A stretch of DNA of 64,000 nt from DATBSK01 sp964501785 (GTDB lineage Bacteria > Actinomycetota > Acidimicrobiia > IMCC26256 > PALSA-555): assembly GCA_964501785.1 (NCBI GenBank), contig CAZCUD010000016.1:1-64000 (forward strand). Direction: 5' to 3'. The position numbers and the translations under genes were made by a program. Shown piece by piece: positions 17,112-24,600 of the stretch; within the stretch, counting starts at the first letter, position 1, and each line of letters starts with the position of its first letter. The notes under the pieces were generated by a model. It saw nothing but the letters and a program-made list of their open reading frames with translations, did no database searches and had not been told where the DNA came from.

Positions 17112-18064
17112 CGCCCCGGGTCCCCGACCGGGCGCCGACCGTCGATCCCGATGCCGTCGACCTCGTCGAGCTCGAGCGCTGCGTCGTGCAGGCGCTCGAG
17201 TCGGGCGACGAGACCCGCTTGCACGTCCTCGGGTACGGCGAGATCAGCTCGGTGCTCGCGTGGCCCACGGCGGACGGTCCGTTCGCCTGCAAGCGACTGC
17301 CCCACTTCGACGACCGGGCGCACTTCGAGGAGTACCGCACCCTCTTCGACGACTACGTGCGCGCGCTGCGCGGCACCGGTGTCGCCGTGCACCGCAGCGA
17401 CCTTCGCACGCTCCCCCAGCCCGACGGACGTGTCGTCGCGTACTGCATCCAGCCCGTGCTCGCCGCCGAGACCCTCGCGCCCGCGCTGCTCGCCACGGCG
17501 GACGCCGCGACCCGCACCCGCGTGCTCACGCAGGTGGTCGAGCTCATCGGAGCGACGGTCGGACCGACGAGAGGCCTCGACGCCCAGCTCTCCAACTGGG
17601 CAGTGGCCGACGGCGAGCTCATCTACCTCGACGTGACGACGCCGCTGCTGCGCGACGAGGACGGAAAGGACCGAATCGACACCGAGGTGTTCATGGCCTC
17701 GCTCCCCGCGGTCTTCCGCCCGATCGTCCGACGGTTCCTGCTCGACAGCATCCTCGACCCCTACTACTCGCCGCGTCGCGCGGCGTTGGACCTCACCGGC
17801 AACCTCCGCAAGGAGGGACTCGCGGAGCAGGTCGGTGTCGCGGTCTCGATCGCCAACGACGTGCTCGGCGTCGACCTGACCGTCGACGAGGTGGAGGGGC
17901 ACTACCGCCGCGACGCTCGACTGTGGGCGGCCCTCCAACGCGCTCGACGCGTCGATCGCGCCTGGCAGCGCCACGTCCGCCGCCGGCCGTACCGCTTCCT
18001 CCTCCCGGGCCCCGTCGACCGCGGCGTGCGGCGCGGTCGACAGAACCGGGGTTCGTCCGACTGA
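17108..18064 (+). CDS. Kinase-fold-like protein (DUF6206-like), function unknown
   Basis: A 318-residue soluble protein. VLGYGEISSVLAWP near residue 39 resembles a glycine-rich phosphate loop, FACKRLPHF near residue 60 has a Lys in the position of the ATP-binding Lys of kinases, and LDAQLSNWAVADG followed by IYLDVTTPLLRD (residues about 158-180) recalls the catalytic-loop Asn and metal-binding Asp of aminoglycoside-phosphotransferase-like kinases. I link it from memory, without certainty, to DUF6206. GTG 17108 overlaps the aminotransferase stop, so the two proteins are made in step; phosphorylation of the aminotransferase's product or substrate is a reasonable guess. A very basic tail ends the chain. 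Confidence 0.6.
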   Translation: MTPRVPDRAPTVDPDAVDLVELERCVVQALESGDETRLHVLGYGEISSVLAWPTADGPFACKRLPHFDDRAHFEEYRTLFDDYVRALRGTGVAVHRSDLRTLPQPDGRVVAYCIQPVLAAETLAPALLATADAATRTRVLTQVVELIGATVGPTRGLDAQLSNWAVADGELIYLDVTTPLLRDEDGKDRIDTEVFMASLPAVFRPIVRRFLLDSILDPYYSPRRAALDLTGNLRKEGLAEQVGVAVSIANDVLGVDLTVDEVEGHYRRDARLWAALQRARRVDRAWQRHVRRRPYRFLLPGPVDRGVRRGRQNRGSSD

Positions 18065-18090
18065 ACCTGCGTTCACGGCCGGGGCTCGGG

Positions 18091-18096
18091 TACCGT
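18091..18096 (+). promoter_or_regulatory. Leaderless -10 box (TACCGT) of the 18103 gene
   Basis: TACCGT ends 6 nt before the GTG at 18103. It gives the acyl-CoA part of the cluster a start of its own, separate from the aminotransferase pair. Confidence 0.55.
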
Positions 18097-18102
18097 CCGG
18101 CG

Positions 18103-19398
18103 GTGAGCGCCGCCCGCGCCAGCAGCGGCTCCGGCACCAGCGGTGCCATCACCGACGAGGGCATCGACCGGCTGCGAGCCCGGATCGGGATCCCCGAGCC
18201 CCACACCGCACCACCGCACTACCGCTGCCCCGACACCGATGCCTTCCGTCACGTCGCGCGCTGCTACGGCGACGACAACCCTCTCTACTGCGAGCCCGAG
18301 TACGCCGCGGCCACGCGTTGGTCCGGCGCCATCGCCCCGCCGCCGATGGTGGGCGGCGACACGCTGATCGGCGAGGACGAGGTGCCCGAGGTCTCGGCCG
18401 AGCACCGAGAGCTCATGAAGGGCGATCCGCTGCGCGGCGTCCACGCCTTCTACGCGGCGAGCGCCCGGGAGTGGTGGGCGCCCCTGCGGCCCGGCACCCG
18501 CACGTGGCGCCGCAACGCCCTCGTCGGGGTGCTGGACAAGCCATCGGAGTTCGCCGAGCGGGCCGTGCACGAGTGGACGGCCCAGGTCTTCCGCGCCGAC
18601 GACGGGCCGCTGCTCGCCGGCCAGTACCGCAACATGATCCGCACCGATCGCTCGAAGGCTCGCGAGCGCTCGGAGGCGAAGGCGGAGCGCGGCGGCGACG
18701 CGCTCGTCCAGGAGCCCTACGGCGAGGACGAGATCGCCGCGATCGACGCGCAGTACGCGCGCGAGGCGCCCCGAGGTGCCGAGCCGCGCTGGTGGGAGGA
18801 CGTGGCGGAGGGCGACGAGATCGGACCCCTCGTCAAGGGACCGCTCACCGTCACCGACATGATCTGCTGGCACGTCGGCATGGGGATGGGCATGTATGCC
18901 GTCGCCCCCCTGCGTCTGGGATGGCGAAACCGCCAGCGGATCCCGCGCTTCTACCACCGTGACGAGCTCGGCGTGCCCGACGTGATGCAGCGCGTGCACT
19001 GGGACCCTGCATACGCGCGCAAGGCGGGGAACCCGACGACCTTCGACTACGGGCGGATGCGCGAGACGTGGCTGATCCACCTCTGCACCGACTGGATGGG
19101 TGACGACGCGTGGCTCTGGCGGCTCGACTGCGAGTTCCGCAAGTTCAACTGGGTCGGCGACACGCACTGGATGCGTGGTCTGATCACGCGCAAGCACCTC
19201 GCCGAGGGTGGCCGTCCCGCGGTCGACCTCGACGTGTGGGGCGAGAACCAGCGCGGCGAGACGACGACCCCGGGACACGCGACGATCCTCCTGCCCAGCC
19301 GCGAGCACGGGCCCGTACGGTTGCCCGACCCGCCGGGCGGGGCGACCGACCTCCAGGGAGCGCTCGACGCGATCGCGGCGGGCTTCGAGCGCGGATGA
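18103..19398 (+). CDS. Double hot-dog acyl dehydratase (FAS1-like dehydratase / MaoC type)
   Basis: A 431-residue protein resembling two joined hot-dog domains. The first (residues about 45-170) has FRHVARCYGDDNPLYCEPEY followed by APPPMVGGD, a MaoC-like substrate-entry segment. The second (about 230-400) has GPLTVTDMICWHVGMGMG and ends in a conserved Asp/Trp-rich stretch around FRKFNWVGDTHWMRG. Such proteins hydrate or dehydrate enoyl-CoA thioesters in beta-oxidation of unusual acids. GTG 18103 is chosen because of the -10 box 6 nt upstream and the following charged linker. It opens a run of acyl-CoA genes through 24600. Confidence 0.75.
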   Translation: MSAARASSGSGTSGAITDEGIDRLRARIGIPEPHTAPPHYRCPDTDAFRHVARCYGDDNPLYCEPEYAAATRWSGAIAPPPMVGGDTLIGEDEVPEVSAEHRELMKGDPLRGVHAFYAASAREWWAPLRPGTRTWRRNALVGVLDKPSEFAERAVHEWTAQVFRADDGPLLAGQYRNMIRTDRSKARERSEAKAERGGDALVQEPYGEDEIAAIDAQYAREAPRGAEPRWWEDVAEGDEIGPLVKGPLTVTDMICWHVGMGMGMYAVAPLRLGWRNRQRIPRFYHRDELGVPDVMQRVHWDPAYARKAGNPTTFDYGRMRETWLIHLCTDWMGDDAWLWRLDCEFRKFNWVGDTHWMRGLITRKHLAEGGRPAVDLDVWGENQRGETTTPGHATILLPSREHGPVRLPDPPGGATDLQGALDAIAAGFERG

Positions 19399-19446
19399 CG
19401 AGCGCTCGAGCGGATCGGACGTGAAGGCTCGAGGACGGGACCGGAG

Positions 19447-20268
19447 ATGAGCGACTATCCGAGCGACGAGGCGGTGCGCACCGAGCTCGCCGACGGCGTG
19501 CTGCGCGTGGTGCTCGACCGCCCCGCGAAGCGCAACGCCATCGACGACGTCGGCGTCGCCACGCTGATCGGCGCCCTCGAGCGAGCGAACAACGACGAGC
19601 AGGTGCGCGCCATCCTGCTCACCGGCGCGGGTGACGACTTCTGCAGCGGGTTCGACATCGTGAGCCGCAACGCGGCCGACGCCGGGCCCGACGGCGCCCG
19701 ACCGCGCGTGGGGAGCATCCAGCGGCGGCTCCCGTCCCAGTCGCACCGCCTCGTGCCGCTCGTGCTGACCACCCAGGTCCCGGTCGTGTGCGCGGTCAGG
19801 GGATGGGCGGCCGGTCTGGGTCTGCACCTCGCGCTCGCAGCCGATCTGTGCGTCGTCGCGCACGACGCACGGATGTGGGAGCCGTTCGCCGCGCGGGGCT
19901 TCACACCCGACAGCGGCGGCACGTGGCTGCTCCCGCGGCTCGTGGGCGTGGCCCGGGCGAAGGAGCTGCTCCTGCTCGGGCGCGAGCTCTCGGGAGAGGA
20001 GGCGGCCGACTGGGGGCTGGTCTTCCGGTCCGTGCCGCCGTCCGAGGTCGACGAGGTCGCGCACGACGTCGTGGGCAGGCTCGCTGCTGGGCCGACGGTC
20101 GCGCTCGGCCTCACGAAGTGGCTGGTGCACGAGGGCGCGGGTCTCGACCTCGAGCGGCACCTCGCGAGCGAGGCGTTCGCGATGGAGCTCTCGTCGCGCA
20201 GCGCCGACTTCCGAGAGGGCATCGCGGCACTCCGCGAGAAGCGGTCGCCCGACTTCGAGGGTCGGTGA
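19447..20268 (+). CDS. Enoyl-CoA hydratase/isomerase family protein
   Basis: A 273-residue crotonase-fold protein. DRPAKRNAIDD near residue 24 and GAGDDFCSGFDI near residue 59 build the CoA site and the first oxyanion-hole strand; RGWAAGLGLHLALAAD near residue 118 is the second. The Glu usual in the GGGxELA helix is replaced (LGLHLALA), while PDSGGT keeps an Asp at the second acidic position, so it may be an isomerase, hydrolase or atypical hydratase. A CCGGAG ribosome site precedes the ATG. It lies 48 bp after the dehydratase and 1 bp before the dehydrogenase. Confidence 0.85.
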   Translation: MSDYPSDEAVRTELADGVLRVVLDRPAKRNAIDDVGVATLIGALERANNDEQVRAILLTGAGDDFCSGFDIVSRNAADAGPDGARPRVGSIQRRLPSQSHRLVPLVLTTQVPVVCAVRGWAAGLGLHLALAADLCVVAHDARMWEPFAARGFTPDSGGTWLLPRLVGVARAKELLLLGRELSGEEAADWGLVFRSVPPSEVDEVAHDVVGRLAAGPTVALGLTKWLVHEGAGLDLERHLASEAFAMELSSRSADFREGIAALREKRSPDFEGR

Positions 20269-20269
20269 C

Positions 20270-21526
20270 GTGGCGCGGCTCGAGATCGACGCGACGACCT
20301 CTGCGACCGACGCGGCCCGAGCGGTGCGGGAGTGGGTCACCGAGCACGTGCCGGACCGGTGGCGTGCCGCGGCGGCCGACGGGCCTGCCGCCGTGCGCGA
20401 CGCGCGGACGCGCGAGGAGTACGAGGCGTGGTACCCGACGTTCGGCGACTCGGGGATGGTCGTGCCGACCTGGCCGGTCGCCTACGGCGGCCTCGACGTC
20501 GGTCCCGAGCTCGCGCGAGTGATCGACGCCGAGCTCGCACCGTATCGACTGGGCCGGCTCAACCCATTGGGCCTCAACCTGTGCGCGCCGGCCCTGTTCG
20601 CCCACGGGAGCGAGGAGCAGCGCCTGCGGTTCCTCCCCCCGATGGTGCGCAACGAGGAGCGCTGGTGCCAGCTGTTCAGTGAACCCGGCGCGGGGAGCGA
20701 CCTCGCTTCGCTCGCCACGCGCGCGGTCCGCGACGGCGACGACTGGATCGTCGACGGCCAGAAGGTGTGGACGACGTGGGCGCACGTCTCGGACTGGGCC
20801 GTGCTGCTCGCCCGCACCGACCCCGACGCGCCGAAGCGCAAGGGGATCACCTACTTCCTGATCGACCTGCGTCAGCCCGGCGTCGACGTGCGGAACCTGC
20901 GGCATCTCACGGGCGAGGTCGACTTCAACGAGGTGTACCTCGATCACGCGCGGGTGCCCGACGAGCAGCGCGTCGGCGATGTCGGCGACGGGTGGCGCGT
21001 CGCGGGGGCGACGCTCGCCTCGGAGCGGCAGATGGTGGCCGGGTCGGGTTCGGGCGGCGTCGACCGGATCGGGGGATCCGGCATCGAGCACTCGCTCGAG
21101 CTCGCGACGCGACGCCGGCGGACGGACGACCCGGTGATCCGCCAGCGTCTCGCCCAGATGTTCGCCGAGGAGCGGATCCGTGACCTGACGAACCAGCGCG
21201 TGCGGGCCGGGCTGTCGGCAGGCCGCTCGCCCGGCGCCGCGAGCAGCGTCGGCAAGGTGCACATGGGCACGCTCAACCAGGAGCTCCAGGCCCTCGCGAC
21301 CGACCTGCTCGGCGCGGATGCGCTGGCGACCGACGTCGCGCCCGCGGTCCCCTACGCCGAGGCGATCCACCACGAGGTCCACGGGATGCTCCGCAGCCGG
21401 GCCAACACCATCGAGGGCGGCACCAGCGAGGTGAACCGCAACATCCTGGGCGAGCGGGTGCTCGGGCTCCCGCGGGAGCCCGACCCCTGGCAGGGCAAGC
21501 CCTGGAGCGAGACGCCCCGCTCGTGA
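20270..21526 (+). CDS. Acyl-CoA dehydrogenase
   Basis: A 418-residue flavoprotein that introduces the alpha-beta double bond into an acyl-CoA. CQLFSEPGAGSDLAS near residue 138 and the KVWTTWAHVSDW segment near residue 162 bind FAD and substrate; the C-terminal RSRANTIEGGTSEVNRNILG near residue 375 is the family signature. It belongs to the actinobacterial group often found in steroid and branched-acid catabolism. The start is GTG 20270, one base after the preceding stop, so coupling is likely. Confidence 0.9.
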   Translation: MARLEIDATTSATDAARAVREWVTEHVPDRWRAAAADGPAAVRDARTREEYEAWYPTFGDSGMVVPTWPVAYGGLDVGPELARVIDAELAPYRLGRLNPLGLNLCAPALFAHGSEEQRLRFLPPMVRNEERWCQLFSEPGAGSDLASLATRAVRDGDDWIVDGQKVWTTWAHVSDWAVLLARTDPDAPKRKGITYFLIDLRQPGVDVRNLRHLTGEVDFNEVYLDHARVPDEQRVGDVGDGWRVAGATLASERQMVAGSGSGGVDRIGGSGIEHSLELATRRRRTDDPVIRQRLAQMFAEERIRDLTNQRVRAGLSAGRSPGAASSVGKVHMGTLNQELQALATDLLGADALATDVAPAVPYAEAIHHEVHGMLRSRANTIEGGTSEVNRNILGERVLGLPREPDPWQGKPWSETPRS

Positions 21527-21536
21527 GGACCGACTC

Positions 21537-22334
21537 GTGAGCTACACGCGACTGCGGGTGGATCGCCGCGGACCGGTGGGCTGGCTCGTCTTCGATCGCC
21601 CCGATGCCGGCAACGCGATGGACGCCGCGATGCTCGACGAGCTGGAGCGCGCCTGGGTGGAGCTCGACGACGACCCGCAGGTCAGGGTCATCGTCAACAC
21701 GGGTTCCGGGCGCGCGTTCCAGACCGGGGTCGACGTCGCGCAGGTGGCCCGCGACAAGGAGGCGCTGCGCGAGCACTCACGGCGAACACGCGACGCGGAG
21801 CTGCGATTCACCGCATGGCACTGCGGCGTCGCGAAGCCGGTCATCGCAGCGGTCAACGGGACCTGCGCCGGGGGTGGGCTGCACTTCGTCGCGGACGCCG
21901 ACATCGTGATCGCCGCGTCCGACGCGACGTTCCTCGACCCGCACGTCTCACTGGGCCAGGTCGTCGCCTACGAGGGGATCGCACTGGCCCGGAAGTCGCC
22001 GATGGAGCAGGTCTTGCGGATGGCGCTGGTCGGGCGCCACGAACGCCTGTCGGCACCGCGCGCGCACCAGCTCGGGATCCTCTCCGAGGTCGTCGACCCT
22101 CCGGAGCGCCTGCGCGAGGCCGCGCAGGAGCTGGCCGAGAAGGTCGCGCGCAACTCGCCGGCGGCGATGGCCGCCACCAAGCGCGCGCTCTGGGGCGCGC
22201 TCGAGTCGGGGCTCACCGACGCGTGCCGGGCCGGCGCCGCCGAGCTCGTCGGCATGTGGGGCCACCCCGACCAGGAAGAAGGGCCGCTCGCCTTCGCCGA
22301 GAGGCGTGAGGCGGCTTGGGTGACAGGAGCGTGA
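21537..22334 (+). CDS. Enoyl-CoA hydratase/isomerase family protein (tandem copy 1)
   Basis: A 265-residue crotonase. FDRPDAGNAMD and GSGRAFQTGVDV form the CoA and oxyanion sites, and GTCAGGGLHFVADADIVI the second strand. Neither canonical catalytic Glu is clear (LHFVA and SLGQVVAYEG replace them), so the reaction may not be hydration. The last 75 or so residues are nearly identical to those of the next gene, while the first two thirds differ markedly. The start is GTG 21537; the stop TGA shares its last base with the ATG of copy 2. Confidence 0.85.
   Translation: MSYTRLRVDRRGPVGWLVFDRPDAGNAMDAAMLDELERAWVELDDDPQVRVIVNTGSGRAFQTGVDVAQVARDKEALREHSRRTRDAELRFTAWHCGVAKPVIAAVNGTCAGGGLHFVADADIVIAASDATFLDPHVSLGQVVAYEGIALARKSPMEQVLRMALVGRHERLSAPRAHQLGILSEVVDPPERLREAAQELAEKVARNSPAAMAATKRALWGALESGLTDACRAGAAELVGMWGHPDQEEGPLAFAERREAAWVTGA
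22081..22302 (+). repeat. Near-identical 222-bp block, copy at +800
   Basis: Bases 22081-22302 match 22881-23102 at an exact offset of 800 with six mismatches that I count by eye; 22200-22302 is identical to 23000-23102. The upstream parts of the two genes are far less alike. Confidence 0.85.
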
Positions 22335-23146
22335 TGGGCGGATACGAGCACCTCATCGTGGAGCGCCATGGGCCGGTGGGCTGGCTGATCAACAACCGGC
22401 CCGACGCGCTCAACGCGATGAACGCCAAGATGCGCGACGAGTTCGCGGACGCGTGGGTGGAGCTCGATCGCGATCCCGAGGTGCGCGTGATCGTGCACAC
22501 GGGGGAAGGCCGGGCGTTCCAGACCGGTGTGGACGTCGCGGAGATCGCGTCCGACGGCGTCGGCATGCAGCGCTACCGCCAGTCGGTCGAGGAGTGGGAC
22601 CTGCACTTCACCGCCTGGCACCAGCAGGTGTGGAAGCCCGTGATCACCGCGGTCAACGGCATCTGCTGCGGGGGCGGGTTCCACTGGGTCGCCGATGCCG
22701 ACATCGTGATCGCGGCCTCCGATGCCCAGTTCTTCGACCCCCACGTCTCGATCGGTCAGGTCGTGGCGATCGAGGCGATCGGCCTGATCCGCAAGATGCC
22801 CGTCGAGTCGGTGATGCGGATGGCCCTGGTCGGGCGCCACGAGCGGATGTCTGCGGCGCGCGCGTACGAGCTCGGCATGATCTCCGAGGTCGTCGATCCT
22901 CCGGAGCGCCTGCGCGAGGCCGCCCAGGAGCTGGCCGAGAAGGTCGCGCGCAACTCACCGGCCGCGATGGCCGCCACCAAGCGCGCGCTCTGGGGTGCAC
23001 TCGAGTCGGGGCTCACCGACGCGTGCCGGGCCGGCGCCGCCGAGCTCGTCGGCATGTGGGGCCACCCCGACCAGGAAGAAGGGCCGCTCGCCTTCGCCGA
23101 GAAGCGCGACGCGCGCTGGCAGCCGCTCGAGCCGCGGGACGCGTGA
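22334..23146 (+). CDS. Enoyl-CoA hydratase/isomerase family protein (tandem copy 2)
   Basis: A 270-residue crotonase next to and paralogous with the preceding gene. NNRPDALNAMN, GEGRAFQTGVDV and GICCGGGFHWVADADIVI align with copy 1; the position of the usual catalytic Glu is again non-acidic. From SEVVDPPERL to the LAFAE near the end the two proteins are identical. Having two close copies side by side suggests they form a heteromer or act on related substrates. The ATG at 22334 overlaps the stop of copy 1 by one base. It overlaps the ligase gene (GTGA). Confidence 0.85.
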   Translation: MGGYEHLIVERHGPVGWLINNRPDALNAMNAKMRDEFADAWVELDRDPEVRVIVHTGEGRAFQTGVDVAEIASDGVGMQRYRQSVEEWDLHFTAWHQQVWKPVITAVNGICCGGGFHWVADADIVIAASDAQFFDPHVSIGQVVAIEAIGLIRKMPVESVMRMALVGRHERMSAARAYELGMISEVVDPPERLREAAQELAEKVARNSPAAMAATKRALWGALESGLTDACRAGAAELVGMWGHPDQEEGPLAFAEKRDARWQPLEPRDA

Positions 23147-24600
23147 CCTCGCTCGCCGACCTCCTCTTCGACGCTCCCGGTGACCCCGGGGACGTGCTCG
23201 TGCACGCGGGCGACACGGCGACGACCCGGGCCGAGCTCCTCGCCCACGCGACCGCGGTCCGTGACGCCCTCGTCGCGGCCCGGGTCGATCCGGGCGCGCC
23301 GGTGGCGGTCATGCTCGGCAACGACCCGTCGGCGGTCGCGACGCTCTTCGGCGTCTGGGCCGCCGGTGCGGTGCACGTCCCGGTGAACCCGCGGCTCACC
23401 GACCGCGAGGTCGATCGCCTCGTCGCCGCGGTCCCCCCGGCCGCGGTCGTGACCACCCCCGACACGACGGAACGGTTCTCCGGGTTCGCCTTCACGTCGC
23501 CGTCGGAATCGCTGGAGGTCCTCGGCGTCCGCGTCGGACACCGGCGGCCTGCGGGCGGCGGCGCCGTCCCCGGTGCGCAGACCTTCGATGCCGACGTCGC
23601 GCTCGTGCAGACGACGTCGGGGACGACCGGCCCGCCGCGCCCGGTGCCGCTGCGTCACTCCCAGGTGCTGGCCCTGCTCGACGGGGTGCTGGGCACGGTG
23701 CGCGGGAGCGCCGCGTCACCGCGACGAGCGCCCATGCCCAACCTCATCCCCGTCTCCCTGTCGTTGTGGGCGGGCATCTACAACGTGTGCTTCGCGTTCC
23801 GCGTCGGTGCGCCGGTCGTGCTCATGGCACGGTTCGAGCCCCGCGAGCTGGCGCGACTCGTGGCGGACCACGGCATCCGATCGGTCGTGCTGCCGCCCGC
23901 CGCGATGGCGATATGCTGCGACGACGACGGACTCACGTCATTGGAGCCCCTCCGGTACGTCCGTTCCATCACCGCGCCGCTCTCGCCGTTCCTCGCCCGA
24001 CGGTTCCACGACCGGTTCGGCATCGCGGTGCTCAACTGCTACGGGCAGACCGAGCTCGGCGGCGAGGTCGTCGGTTGGAGCGCCGACGACTGGCGCGAGT
24101 TCGGCGAGACCAAGCTCGGCGCGGTCGGACGTCCCCACGCCGGCGTCGAGCTGCGCATCGACGACTCCGACGAGCTCTGGGTTCGCACGCCGGCGTCGAG
24201 AGCCTCGGCGGCGTCGCTGGGTGAACGCATCGACGCCGAAGGCTGGGTCCGCACGGGCGACCAGGGTCGTGTCGACGACGACGGCTTCCTGTGGATCGAG
24301 GGTCGAGTGTCCGACATGGTGAACCGCGGCGGTCTGAAGGTGTTCCCGGGCGAGGTCGAGGAGGTCCTGCGCGCCGCACCGGGCGTCGACGACGTCGCGG
24401 TCGTGGGCGTGGCCGACGACCGCGTCGGTGAGGTGCCGGTCGCGTTCGTCGTCGGCGATGCCGCTCCCGATGCCCTCGCCGAGCACTGCCGGGCCCACCT
24501 CGCGCCCTACAAGATCCCGGTGCGGTTCGAGACGATCGACGAGCTCCCCCGCAACGAGGTGGGGAAGGTCCTGACCCGGGAGCTCAGCGCCCGGGCGTGA
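23143..24600 (+). CDS. AMP-forming acyl-CoA synthetase
   Basis: A 485-residue member of the adenylate-forming superfamily that activates a carboxylic acid with ATP and CoA. TTSGTTGPPRPVP near residue 157 is the P-loop, with Arg/Pro where most members have Pro-Lys; NCYGQTELGG near residue 297 holds the adenine-binding Tyr; TGDQGRVDDDGFLWIEGR near residue 370 contains the ribose-binding Asp and hinge; PRNEVGK near the C-terminus supplies the catalytic Lys. It is the likely entry step for the upstream beta-oxidation genes. The start is GTG 23143, overlapping the crotonase stop. It overlaps the convergent MMPL gene by 17 bp. Confidence 0.88.
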   Translation: MTSLADLLFDAPGDPGDVLVHAGDTATTRAELLAHATAVRDALVAARVDPGAPVAVMLGNDPSAVATLFGVWAAGAVHVPVNPRLTDREVDRLVAAVPPAAVVTTPDTTERFSGFAFTSPSESLEVLGVRVGHRRPAGGGAVPGAQTFDADVALVQTTSGTTGPPRPVPLRHSQVLALLDGVLGTVRGSAASPRRAPMPNLIPVSLSLWAGIYNVCFAFRVGAPVVLMARFEPRELARLVADHGIRSVVLPPAAMAICCDDDGLTSLEPLRYVRSITAPLSPFLARRFHDRFGIAVLNCYGQTELGGEVVGWSADDWREFGETKLGAVGRPHAGVELRIDDSDELWVRTPASRASAASLGERIDAEGWVRTGDQGRVDDDGFLWIEGRVSDMVNRGGLKVFPGEVEEVLRAAPGVDDVAVVGVADDRVGEVPVAFVVGDAAPDALAEHCRAHLAPYKIPVRFETIDELPRNEVGKVLTRELSARA

